Assembly (NCBI RefSeq): GCF_036287235.1
Contig: NZ_CP142850.1
Span: 1,443,127 to 1,507,126, forward strand
Origin: Exiguobacterium sp. 9-2
Lineage (GTDB): Bacteria > Bacillota > Bacilli > Exiguobacteriales > Exiguobacteriaceae
Length of the DNA stretch: 64,000 nucleotides
Direction: 5' to 3'
In this document: piece by piece, positions 7,605 through 15,785 of the stretch
Numbering within the stretch: position 1 is the stretch's first letter
Layout of the letters: every line of letters begins with the position of its first letter
Program-made: the position numbers and the translations under genes
The notes under the pieces: model-generated
Seen by the model: the letters and a program-made list of their open reading frames with translations, nothing else
What the model was told of the DNA's origin: nothing
Databases searched by the model: none

Positions 7605-8714
7605 TTATGAGCGAACCGGTTCCCGTTCGTTTGTCGTGACGGCTGCCTCGCCATCCGCTTCATACAGAATGACACGATTTCGTCCTTGTTCCTTTGAGGC
7701 ATATAATGCGTCGTCCGCAAGAATATTCATTCGTTGAATGGCGATATGTTTCCCGTGAGCGATCCCGACGGATGCCGTGATGGCAATCGACGGGGATCCG
7801 TCGAGCTGAAAGTGTGTGTTCGCGATCCGTTCTCGAATCCGGTTAGCGACTTTCGTGACTTTTGGAGGCGTGAGATCATAGATGAGGACCATGAATTCTT
7901 CGCCGCCAATTCGAGCAGTGATATCATGCGGACGTGTCTCTTCCTGCAAGATCCGTGCAAACTGTTGCAAGACGAGATCACCGTTCGCATGACCGTACGT
8001 ATCGTTGACATGCTTGAAATGATCGATATCGAGCGCGAGCACATTGTAGACGCGTCCTTCTGCTTCAAGCAATGTCGTCCGTTCGTCCCAGACACGCCGA
8101 TTGTACAGTCCTGTCAAGTGATCGAGTTCTGCTGATTGTTTATAACGCTGGACCTGTTCGTTGAGCAACTGAAAGTCGATCGTCAAGAGACTCGATAACA
8201 GTCCAATCGCAAGTCCGATCGTCCACGTTGAAGCAAGTAAACGAAGAGCGGCGTCACTGAAGCCGAGATTGATCGAGACAGCGATCGAGATCATGAACAA
8301 TGACCAGACGTTCATGATCAGGTTTTGCAAGAGCGGTCGATGGAGTAACCGCTTATGAATGAAGTACATCCCGGTGCTGATGCCGAGGACTGCGAGAAAG
8401 GCGACGATTGATTGCGGGGTCCAGCCGAAGTAAAATCGAGAACAACCGATGATCAGTGTCGCGATGATGAGAGGCGAACGAACGCCATAAAAAGCGAGCA
8501 GGACGAGCGGTAAATGACGTAAGTCCATCCGTAACGATTCATTGACTGCAATTCCTTTAAACATCAATAGCACACCGAGTAGTCCGGTCGCAAGACCAAC
8601 GATGAGGGACTTCATTCTGCTCGATGCGAGGCGTTGACTATAGATGATTTTAGCGATTAAATAAAAGCCGGTGAAGGCGATACAGGCATTCAATAACAAC
8701 TCGGCAATGAACAT
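7605..8714 (-). CDS. diguanylate cyclase with 5TM-LYT sensor domain
   Basis: N-terminal half has five to six membrane segments like the 5TMR-LYT domain of LytS-type sensors; residues about 205-355 form a GGDEF domain with DHLTGLYNRR, DIDHFKHVNDTYGH and the active-site loop GGEEF. An RxxD inhibitory site (RPHD) lies five residues before GGEEF, so feedback inhibition by c-di-GMP is expected. The ATG at 8714 is preferred to a GTG three codons earlier because of spacing from AAGGA. Predicted to synthesise c-di-GMP in response to a membrane signal. Confidence 0.88.
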   Translation of the reverse strand: MFIAELLLNACIAFTGFYLIAKIIYSQRLASSRMKSLIVGLATGLLGVLLMFKGIAVNESLRMDLRHLPLVLLAFYGVRSPLIIATLIIGCSRFYFGWTPQSIVAFLAVLGISTGMYFIHKRLLHRPLLQNLIMNVWSLFMISIAVSINLGFSDAALRLLASTWTIGLAIGLLSSLLTIDFQLLNEQVQRYKQSAELDHLTGLYNRRVWDERTTLLEAEGRVYNVLALDIDHFKHVNDTYGHANGDLVLQQFARILQEETRPHDITARIGGEEFMVLIYDLTPPKVTKVANRIRERIANTHFQLDGSPSIAITASVGIAHGKHIAIQRMNILADDALYASKEQGRNRVILYEADGEAAVTTNEREPVRS

Positions 8715-8868
8715 GAGTTCCACATCCTTGAGTATGATACTTTCACGATAGCAGTTTGATAAGGGATGTCAACGAGAGAGACTCAAAATTTTAAAGATTC
8801 AGGAAAAGTCTTGCTCGATTGAAAGTATTTGGTAAAATAAGAGAGCTTCAGGAAAAGGGAGGGATGAA

Positions 8869-9402
8869 GTGAAATTAAAACGTCTTATGATTGAGGCACG
8901 GAAACTTGACGGACGTCCGCACTATTCGTGGGACGGATATGTCCTAAAGCAGACAAAAGACTATCTACTCGTCGCGAATATTCCAGGGCGGACGCTTCAT
9001 CATCATCGTCGCGCAACCGTTTATACATACGACAACTATAGTCTCGAATTCTATCCGTTTGAAGCTGATTTCACGGTTGGTCTCGATATAGAACGGACGG
9101 GAGAGATGAGCTATTACTGCAATATCTGTCTTCCGTCAGTCCTTCAAGATGAAACATTATCGTTCATCGATCTGGATCTTGATCTCGTCTATCGAAACGG
9201 AGTGTGGCAAGTCGTCGACGAGGACGAATTTATGGAGAACCAACGGCTCTATCACTATCCGGTCGAATTGATTGAACGAACCCGTGCGTCATTGCTGAAC
9301 CTTCAAGAACGGATCGCGCAGCAACAGTTTCCGTTTGACGGCTATTTAGATGCTTTCATCCCGACCGTCATGAACATGAATGATGGAAAGGATACCCAAT
9401 AA
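8869..9402 (+). CDS. DUF402 protein, nucleoside tri-/diphosphatase-like (Ntdp)
   Basis: A 177-aa protein with GTG start after GGGAGG. It has the DUF402 features: aromatic-rich beta-barrel, the pairing YYCNICLPS and FIDLDLDLVY, then VDEDEF, and acidic metal-binding residues. The family includes B. subtilis YgaC and S. aureus Ntdp, which hydrolyse nucleoside tri- and diphosphates. It is monocistronic. Confidence 0.85.
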   Translation: MKLKRLMIEARKLDGRPHYSWDGYVLKQTKDYLLVANIPGRTLHHHRRATVYTYDNYSLEFYPFEADFTVGLDIERTGEMSYYCNICLPSVLQDETLSFIDLDLDLVYRNGVWQVVDEDEFMENQRLYHYPVELIERTRASLLNLQERIAQQQFPFDGYLDAFIPTVMNMNDGKDTQ

Positions 9403-9625
9403 AAAAACCACGATATCACGCATTTAGTCTGTTCGCTTTTTGTCGCAAGACGTTTGAGTCAGTCTATACGTTGACTCTCTTGATTCTATCATTAAAGCTA
9501 GGGGTCTTCCTGTATGTCTCGTCTTAGTAGAGTAATCCGATGTAGTTCAATGAAACATCCTGTAGTGAGATTAACGTCGTCTACTTAATAATATGGAAGT
9601 CGCTGAACCTTCGTTTGTGATCCAA

Positions 9626-9653
9626 GCGTACTTTAAACAGCGTACTTTAAACA
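9626..9653. repeat. perfect 14-bp tandem duplication
   Basis: GCGTACTTTAAACA occurs twice with no spacer, just upstream of the terminator. Confidence 0.9.
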
Positions 9654-9658
9654 ACGAA

Positions 9659-9703
9659 CAAACGGCTTGAGTCCGGTAAAGTACCGAATTCAAGCCGTTT
9701 TAA
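9659..9703 (-). terminator. intrinsic terminator of the DUF2975 gene
   Basis: AACGGCTTGA (9661-9670) pairs with TCAAGCCGTT (9690-9699), with an inner CGGTAAAGTACCG hairpin. Confidence 0.75.
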
Positions 9704-9733
9704 GGGACATTCGTTCATCTGTTAACGATTCAT

Positions 9734-10198
9734 TCATGAAGTAACAATATGTTTCTTCATCATGTATTGCATGCAATTAAAAAAGGCACTGATGGCTAGT
9801 GGGATGATGACGATACTTATTCCTACAAGCACTAATCCAGGAGCATCATCTATCTGACCTATATAAAAGAATACGGGAAGAATAGAAATCGCTAAAACAG
9901 CAATCACGAGGAATGCCTTTTTAATGCTATTCGACGATGAAGAAATACGAATAGCCGCGTCCTGACTTTTTGTAAAGGCGCTTAAAATACGGAAACCGTG
10001 AAAAATAGAAGCCAATAGCGGTATAAGAGCAATATAAGCAACGATCAATACGACATATCCTGGTTTTTCAAAAATGATTGAACTCTTGATTCCGTTCAGC
10101 AACGTAGGGATTGCATAGCCCGCTAAACCCAGTAGACCAAGAGATAGTACAAATAGGCATGACTTTAGTAAAAAAACACTTAACTTTGGGGGATTCAT
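9734..10198 (-). CDS. DUF2975 membrane protein
   Basis: A 154-aa protein with four membrane segments and the family pattern near the C-terminus (DDAPGLVLVGISIVIIPLAISAFFNCM). The ATG at 10198 has GAAGGA at good spacing; the longer frame to 10231 lacks one. Members are usually encoded next to a small Xre-type regulator (YozG type), which is absent here. Function unknown. Confidence 0.7.
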   Translation of the reverse strand: MNPPKLSVFLLKSCLFVLSLGLLGLAGYAIPTLLNGIKSSIIFEKPGYVVLIVAYIALIPLLASIFHGFRILSAFTKSQDAAIRISSSSNSIKKAFLVIAVLAISILPVFFYIGQIDDAPGLVLVGISIVIIPLAISAFFNCMQYMMKKHIVTS

Positions 10199-10411
10199 GG
10201 TAGTAATCCTTCTTTCCATATGACTTTTCATTTAATGATATATGTAAAGTGTATGATGAAATACGAACTATTACGTAAGCCTTTAGACTGATTTTGTAAC
10301 GATTAATATAAAGCTAACCGCATTACCGCGTTCTTTAGATATCAATATGTTTAAGTGTCATTGTGATAAAAAATAAAAAATGTAAAAGAAAAGTAAAGGG
10401 AGGTATGATGA

Positions 10412-10897
10412 ATGAAAACGATTCGTTGTCATCGTGCATTTGGAGTCTATGGCTTATTAATGAAAGAGGATGCTTTACTCGTCATCGATAAAAATGGTGG
10501 ACCGTACATCAATCGCTATGATTTACCAGGGGGTAGCCTAGAAGAAGGGGAGACGCTCGCTACGGCGATGCGCCGTGAGTTTACGGAAGAGACAGGGCTT
10601 GAGGTAGAGCTCGAACGACAGATCGGCGTCGCTGACTTCAAGCTCCCGTGGGACTGGCGGGAGTTCGATGAAGTCCATCATATCGCCGTCTTTTATCTCG
10701 TTCGACAGACCGGTGGAACGCTTGGCATTCCCGAGCAATTCGTCGGACAAGACTCACTCGGTGCGCGTTGGGTCAAGGCGAGTGAAGTTTCAATCGACAA
10801 TGCGTCACCGCTCGTACTTGAAGCATTCCGCTGGATTGAGGAACAACAACTCGATCTTGAGGCACGACACTTTTCGAATTGGGATGTCTTAAAATGA
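10412..10897 (+). CDS. Nudix hydrolase
   Basis: A 161-aa protein with a full Nudix box GGSLEEGETLATAMRREFTEETGL at residues about 40-63 (G-x5-E-x7-R-E-x2-E-E-x-G). GGGAGG precedes the ATG. It hydrolyses a nucleoside diphosphate linked to another moiety; the substrate is not predictable. Monocistronic with its own terminator. Confidence 0.88.
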   Translation: MKTIRCHRAFGVYGLLMKEDALLVIDKNGGPYINRYDLPGGSLEEGETLATAMRREFTEETGLEVELERQIGVADFKLPWDWREFDEVHHIAVFYLVRQTGGTLGIPEQFVGQDSLGARWVKASEVSIDNASPLVLEAFRWIEEQQLDLEARHFSNWDVLK

Positions 10898-10901
10898 ATC
10901 G

Positions 10902-10932
10902 AAGCGCTCTTCGCATGCGGAGAGCGCTTTTT
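10902..10932. terminator. intrinsic terminator
   Basis: AAGCGCTCT and AGAGCGCTT form the stem with an inner CGCATGCG palindrome and a T-run; lies between convergent Nudix and DinB genes. Confidence 0.88.
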
Positions 10933-10937
10933 CATGT

Positions 10938-11429
10938 TCAATTGGCTAGCGCAGCGTCGAGTCGTCGTTTTTGATGCCGGTGATGCGCGAGATGGTACGA
11001 GACGAGGGCATACCACTCGGCAGCGTTCAACCAGCCCATCCCACCGTGTTGCGTCTTTTGATCAACGGGTGTCGCCTGAGCAATCGTTGCGAGCGTTACG
11101 TGACGATCAATCAGTTGCAACCAACGTGTCCGTATTTGTTCAACCTGATCCGTCTCATCCGGTGGGGCGTTCATCGCATCCGGTAACCGGATCGGTGTCG
11201 ACGGAAATGCACCAGCAGCAAATAACTGTTCGCCGAACGGTGACTTCCCGGACGTGGTCACGGGTGCGAACCGGCACGACTCGACTTCATCCAAATACTC
11301 ATGACTGACGACGATCAAATGATCATACATTTGACTAATCGACCACGTGTCATGGTCGAGATGATGAATCAACGCCTCCGGCTCATAGCGATCAAGTTCT
11401 TGTAGATAATAGGTGAATAGTTCGTTCAT
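10938..11429 (-). CDS. DinB/YfiT-like four-helix protein
   Basis: A 163-aa protein. The start MNELFTYYLQELDRY is set by GAGAGGAG upstream. The DinB-fold metal histidines can be seen in SQMYDHLIVVSHEY and near the C-terminus in YHLAHHRHQ. DinB-superfamily enzymes include bacillithiol and other thiol transferases, so a role in thiol-dependent detoxification is possible; not shown by sequence alone. A second, distant DinB paralogue lies at 30349. Confidence 0.75.
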   Translation of the reverse strand: MNELFTYYLQELDRYEPEALIHHLDHDTWSISQMYDHLIVVSHEYLDEVESCRFAPVTTSGKSPFGEQLFAAGAFPSTPIRLPDAMNAPPDETDQVEQIRTRWLQLIDRHVTLATIAQATPVDQKTQHGGMGWLNAAEWYALVSYHLAHHRHQKRRLDAALAN

Positions 11430-11520
11430 CCTGTCACTCCTCTCAAAAAATATCTTCTTCACTCTTTTCGAACAATCTTCGACTTCTTCCTGTCATATTT
11501 CCTAGAAAGGAGGAATCACC

Positions 11521-12276
11521 ATGCAAGCTCCATATCTTCCGGTTCCCCATACGCTCTTACGGAGCGGGACGGCATTCGCGTCCGTCCATGAAAAAATGAT
11601 CTACCTGATCCTTGAAAGCTTCAGTGGTCAAGATGGTCAAGCATTTCCGTCCTATCAGACGATCGCCGATGCTGTTCCGTGCAGTAAATCGACAGTCAAG
11701 TCGTGTATCCAGTCCTTGATCGCAAGTGGTCGGATCGAGAAAGTCGAACGGTTCACGAAACACGGAGGACAGACCTCGAATGCTTATCGTGTCCTGCCCC
11801 ATGTCGATACGCCATCCCCGGCGAGTCACGAGACGACTGCCCCCGAGACTTCTGCTGACTCCGAAGAAGAAGTCTTGAAGAAGACATCTTTAAAAAAGGA
11901 ACTGGTGCAGCAGTATGAGTCGAATCTCGGAAAGGTGTCACCACGAATCGAACAAGAGTTGCTGTTACTTGCGAACGAACATCCAATCGAGCGAATCCAG
12001 TACGCCATCGAAGAAGCGGGACGAGCGAACAGTCGTCATTTCGGTTACATCGAACAGGTCGTTAAGCGCCTTGCAACCGGATCCGCGTCAGAACGTCCGA
12101 AACAAGTAACCAAACGTTCGAGAAGGAACAATTCATTATTTCAATTACCGAATTGGATAGAACGTGAAAAAGAAGCACAACGCGCTTACGAGGCAAAACA
12201 ACAGGAACGACAAGTCATTCCTGACGATGACGAGATTGCTGCTTTATTACATACATTGACCAGGGAGGGAGCCTGA
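11521..12276 (+). CDS. phage-type replication/regulatory protein (HTH plus DnaD-like tail)
   Basis: A 251-aa protein after a GAAAGGAGG site. Residues about 20-90 form a helix-turn-helix of the HTH_36 type (FPSYQTIADAVPCSKSTVKSCIQSLIASGRIEKVER), a linker rich in Ser/Glu/Thr follows, and residues 125-185 resemble a DnaD/DnaB_2-like helical domain. Such proteins occur in phage replication modules. Its stop overlaps the endolysin start (TGATG), so all three genes of the cassette are translationally coupled. The combination of a replication-like protein with lysis genes and nothing else phage-like is odd. Confidence 0.65.
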   Translation: MQAPYLPVPHTLLRSGTAFASVHEKMIYLILESFSGQDGQAFPSYQTIADAVPCSKSTVKSCIQSLIASGRIEKVERFTKHGGQTSNAYRVLPHVDTPSPASHETTAPETSADSEEEVLKKTSLKKELVQQYESNLGKVSPRIEQELLLLANEHPIERIQYAIEEAGRANSRHFGYIEQVVKRLATGSASERPKQVTKRSRRNNSLFQLPNWIEREKEAQRAYEAKQQERQVIPDDDEIAALLHTLTREGA

Positions 12277-12911
12277 TGCAACTAGAAGAATTACTGCGAC
12301 GCGCGAATCAAAAACTAACCGTTCCCGGCATGCATCCGTCGGTCGTCCGGATTGCCCGTGACGTGATTCAAGAGCTTTATCCGCATGGAATCAAACTCGG
12401 TATAGCCCAAAGTTTTCGGAGCATCGCGGAACAGAACGCGTTATACGCAAAAGGACGGACGACCCAAGGAACGATCGTGACGCAAGCCCGTGGTGGACAA
12501 TCAAACCATAATTTTGGTGTTGCAATTGACGTCTTCCTTTACGAGGATGGTGCATTATTTCTTTCTCCACCGGACGCGCGACTTCGTCGAATCGTTGCGG
12601 CAATGAAACGGCGCGGAATGGACTGGGGAGGCGATTGGTCCCGTTTTCGCGATTATCCACATTTTGAATTGTACGATCATGTCAGTCTTGCGCGGCATCA
12701 CGTGCCAAAACCAGGACACTATCTACGCGAACGAATTCAAGCACCGGAACTCGTCCGAGCGATTGAGAAGCGATTGGGTCTGATGGTGACAGGAATCTTT
12801 GATATACGTTTGACGCGAGCCATCCAAGCGTTCCAGCAGACATCTCGACTTGTGGTTGACGGGATTGTTGGACCGCAAACATGGCGTCGTCTCTTTCCGG
12901 TGTCACCATGA
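12276..12911 (+). CDS. endolysin: M15 L-Ala-D-Glu peptidase with PG-binding domain
   Basis: A 211-aa muralytic enzyme. Residues about 20-145 are a peptidase M15C (CwlK/Ply500-like) domain with the zinc motif SNHNFGVAIDV (S-x-H-x3-G-x-A-x-D) and the second histidine in PHFEL. Residues 155-210 are a PG_binding_1 repeat (TGIFDIRLTRAIQAFQ...VDGIVGPQTW). No signal peptide, as expected for a holin-dependent phage endolysin. AGGGAGGGAG precedes the start; the stop overlaps the holin start. Confidence 0.9.
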   Translation: MQLEELLRRANQKLTVPGMHPSVVRIARDVIQELYPHGIKLGIAQSFRSIAEQNALYAKGRTTQGTIVTQARGGQSNHNFGVAIDVFLYEDGALFLSPPDARLRRIVAAMKRRGMDWGGDWSRFRDYPHFELYDHVSLARHHVPKPGHYLRERIQAPELVRAIEKRLGLMVTGIFDIRLTRAIQAFQQTSRLVVDGIVGPQTWRRLFPVSP

Positions 12912-13153
12912 TTCGTTTTCAAGCATGGCTCCGCCTCATGATACCGCTCTATGTCTTTCTAGAGTTATTTTTACCGACGCTCGGATTTACCGCTTTACCG
13001 GTGTCATCGAATGACGTCGAACGATTCGTGACCGGTCTGGTTGGGGTAATCGGTTTGTTCGTCGCTTGGTGGAAGAATAACGACGTGACCGAGCGGGCAT
13101 TAAGACGACGTCAGTCGCAAGAACAGCTGGAAAACACATCCTTAACCGATTGA
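12908..13153 (+). CDS. holin, SPP1 family
   Basis: An 81-aa protein with two membrane segments (about 10-32 and 44-58), the family motif VGVIGLFVAWWKNNDVTERA and a charged, glutamine-rich tail. The ATG at 12908 overlaps the endolysin stop as ATGA; an upstream in-frame ATG at 12881 would overlap more deeply. It would form membrane pores that release the adjacent endolysin. Confidence 0.85.
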   Translation: MIRFQAWLRLMIPLYVFLELFLPTLGFTALPVSSNDVERFVTGLVGVIGLFVAWWKNNDVTERALRRRQSQEQLENTSLTD

Positions 13154-13287
13154 ACGGTCGGGAAGCGTTTGGATTGTGTCAGCAACGGGCATTATTTCAT
13201 ACAAATGACTAATTGTTTGACTTCAAGATACTGATAGAAGAAATTGACTTTAGTCAAGTAGATAGAGAAAGAAAGGTCGGTCTTCTT

Positions 13288-14424
13288 GTGAAATGGTCAA
13301 CGTTGCAACGGTATTTGTTTTTGGCACTCTGTGCGCTTTTATTTACAAGTGTTTGGAGCTATCAAGCTTTCCTAAAAATCGAACGAGAAAACGCCCGTAT
13401 CTTAAAAGAAGCTATTCCGATCTCGACGGAAGCAGCAGAACTGTTTCCAGCGTTGTTGAATCTAGAACTCAGTGTCCGGAGTTACATCCTTTCACCGAAC
13501 AAAACGGATCTAGCACAGTATGAACGGACGATTAATCAGCTGGATCAAACGATCACGCGGCTGAACCGGCTCGATGCGAACCATCCCATCATGCGAAAAC
13601 TCGTTCGGACGGAGGCAATTCCCCGTATCGAGACGGCGACGCAGTTTTACGACACGCAATTTGAACTCGTCAAGGACGGTGACAGAGCTTCAGCAGAGGC
13701 AAGACGATATCAAGGAATGCAGTTCATCGAAACGTTCCGACCGATTGATGCCCGTTTGCGAACAGACGTCAACCGAATCATTGCGGAAGCAACACAACGC
13801 TCCGAGCAAGCATCGAGTGCTGCGAAATGGGTTATCGTTGTCGTCGCGAGCATCGCTGTTCTTGTTTTGATTGCCTTCATCCAGACGTTTCGAATGGAAC
13901 GCAGCAAACAAGTCTTGATTCATCGTTCCTTGCATGATGCATTGACCGGCATCCCGAATCGGCGAGCGTTCGATGAACGATTAGAGAAGCTTCTCGAAGA
14001 AGCCAAACAAGAGCAGACACCGCTCTCCTTAATACTGATTGATGTCGATGCCTTCAAGTCCTACAATGACACGTATGGTCACTTAAAAGGGGATGAATGT
14101 TTGAAGGAAGTGGCTCGCGTCTTAAAACGGCAGGCTCGGCATGGACAAGTCGCACGATACGGAGGAGAGGAGTTCACGGTTTTACTGACGCGTGGCATAG
14201 AAGAAACCCGTCATATCGCAGAACGGATTCGACAGGACATTCTTGATTTGAACATCACACACGAGCAGTACGAACCCCTTTGCCGGGTCAGCGTCAGTCT
14301 TGGCTTGACGTCACTTGTACCCGAAGAACAGACGACAGAGAAGGAAATCATCGACCAAGCCGATCAAGCACTGTATCGAGCGAAAGAGAACGGACGGAAT
14401 CAGATTGGGGACTTGGCAGGGTGA
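13288..14424 (+). CDS. diguanylate cyclase with extracytoplasmic sensor
   Basis: A 378-aa protein with GTG start after GAAAGGTCGG. Order: membrane segment (about 10-27), helical extracytoplasmic domain of about 165 residues resembling CHASE3/four-helix sensors, second membrane segment (about 197-217), then GGDEF (residues 230-375) with DALTGIPNRRAFD, DVDAFKSYNDTYGH and GGEEF. The RxxD inhibitory site is missing (ARHG at that place), unlike the cyclase at 7605, so product inhibition may be absent. Followed by a terminator. Confidence 0.87.
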   Translation: MKWSTLQRYLFLALCALLFTSVWSYQAFLKIERENARILKEAIPISTEAAELFPALLNLELSVRSYILSPNKTDLAQYERTINQLDQTITRLNRLDANHPIMRKLVRTEAIPRIETATQFYDTQFELVKDGDRASAEARRYQGMQFIETFRPIDARLRTDVNRIIAEATQRSEQASSAAKWVIVVVASIAVLVLIAFIQTFRMERSKQVLIHRSLHDALTGIPNRRAFDERLEKLLEEAKQEQTPLSLILIDVDAFKSYNDTYGHLKGDECLKEVARVLKRQARHGQVARYGGEEFTVLLTRGIEETRHIAERIRQDILDLNITHEQYEPLCRVSVSLGLTSLVPEEQTTEKEIIDQADQALYRAKENGRNQIGDLAG

Positions 14425-14431
14425 ATACGAT

Positions 14432-14475
14432 AAAATCCCCCGCGTGAGTGTTTGCTTCTCACACGGGGGATTTTT
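14432..14475. terminator. intrinsic terminator
   Basis: AAAATCCCCCG...CGGGGGATTTTT with a further GTGAG/CTCAC pairing near the loop. Confidence 0.88.
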
Positions 14476-14479
14476 CATT

Positions 14480-14773
14480 TCATTGTAAGATGACGCAATA
14501 CGATCGATCGGAAATGAGAGGCGCCGATATGACATAAACCGTCCTGACAGGTTCACCACCGACACGCGCATTAAGTTGTGTGAGCTGGGAACGAATCTTA
14601 CGGCTTAAGCCATATCGTAATTCAGTACTGAGCTCATCAACATCTTCCTGTACGTGCAAGAGAAGTTGGAACGGTTCAAGCGAAAAGATTGAAAAATCAC
14701 AGGAAATCCGCGGATCCTCGAATTTTTCATTCAATTCCTTCTTAATGTAATAGGCTTCTTGTGCACTAATCAA
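14480..14773 (-). CDS. hypothetical cytoplasmic protein, 97 aa
   Basis: TTG start after GAGGTG. A soluble mixed alpha/beta protein without membrane segments (starts SAQEAYYIKKELNEKFEDPR). No family recognised; convergent with the cyclase and sharing its terminator. Confidence 0.55.
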   Translation of the reverse strand: MISAQEAYYIKKELNEKFEDPRISCDFSIFSLEPFQLLLHVQEDVDELSTELRYGLSRKIRSQLTQLNARVGGEPVRTVYVISAPLISDRSYCVILQ

Positions 14774-14977
14774 CTTTTCTCACCTCACTCTCCTGATAAA
14801 TCAGCTCTTTCTCTACTATAGTCTATATTACCCATTTTTCTGGCAAATAATCGTCTGATTTTGAAAAAAAGTCAATCCGAATTTTGAAATCATCCAAAAT
14901 CTATTTTCAAGAAATCCTCTTAAACTCCGCCAAAAAAACGCCAAGCTTCAATGAGCAAGGCGGAAGGAGAGAAAAAT

Positions 14978-15661
14978 TCAAGATATCGAAGACTGGACAT
15001 GGCATTTCTTTAAATATTGTTCCATAGCTTGGACGAAAAAGGTCAGTTGATGAGTGGAGATGACGGGTACCTTTCCGTACCGCACTTCAAAATAAAGCGG
15101 ATCAACAGGTGACGGAAAAGCGATTCGCTCGAACCATTCCGTCACGGTCTCATGTGTCCTGCGCTGTAATGAAAACGGAAGTTGCTCATTAAAACGAACG
15201 AGTTGTTTTCGAATCGAGTCAGCAGGTAGGTCTTTTGTCTCGTAAACGAAAATCGGGAAGCGTGGTGGAAGTACATGACCCGATTCATCTAGTCGCGGAC
15301 GACGCAACCACTGGAGATAGTGCCATAAAAACCAGCTACAAAACAGGAGAACGAGACATAAGATGAGAAGATAAGGAGGTGTCGTCACCGAAGAGTCAAA
15401 ACCGGTCCGGAACCAAGGAGTAGGAGGATCGGCTTCACTAATCGTGACAGTACTTCCGTCTCCGCCGTATGAGGTTCCTTCCTCGACTGCACTAAACATC
15501 GATGCTTTCGGACCACAGCGATCAATGCAGTATGTATTTGTTGCTGGATCGATTCGTCCAAGTAGTGACGTGTAGAATGACGGGACGAATTGTTGGATGG
15601 CAAGCAGTAGAAGACAGACGATTGGAATAAGAAGCAACAGGCGAGTGCGGAGCGTTTGCAC
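14978..15661 (-). CDS. two-pass membrane protein, possible DUF4129-like tail
   Basis: A 227-aa protein from a GTG start preceded by AAAGGAGG (a longer frame to 15751 has no site). Membrane segments at about 7-27 and 97-117 bracket an extracytoplasmic loop with two close cysteines (YCIDRCG). The cytoplasmic tail ends with RTHETVTEWFERI...LYFEVRYG, reminiscent of the DUF4129 domain found in transglutaminase-like membrane proteins. That assignment is tentative. Monocistronic. Confidence 0.5.
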   Translation of the reverse strand: MQTLRTRLLLLIPIVCLLLLAIQQFVPSFYTSLLGRIDPATNTYCIDRCGPKASMFSAVEEGTSYGGDGSTVTISEADPPTPWFRTGFDSSVTTPPYLLILCLVLLFCSWFLWHYLQWLRRPRLDESGHVLPPRFPIFVYETKDLPADSIRKQLVRFNEQLPFSLQRRTHETVTEWFERIAFPSPVDPLYFEVRYGKVPVISTHQLTFFVQAMEQYLKKCHVQSSIS

Positions 15662-15785
15662 GATAGGGACACCTCCTTTGACGAGTACGTTTAACAGACG
15701 TTCGCTACACAGTATAGCAAAAGTGGAGATAGAATATTTTGATTTTTTCAAAAAATAGTCATTGATTTAGAAAGGAATGAATAGT

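Larger units (their letters stand above)
9403..9733. other. 331-bp intergenic region with a 14-bp tandem repeat
   Basis: No ORF of convincing quality. Contents: a perfect tandem repeat of GCGTACTTTAAACA (9626-9639 and 9640-9653) and the terminator at 9661-9699. Nothing else recognisable. Confidence 0.5.

Noticed and set aside
14936-14977. GCC-rich repeat CCGCC...GGCGG as terminator of the 227-aa membrane protein
   Set aside because: Pairing is short and no T-run follows on the minus strand.
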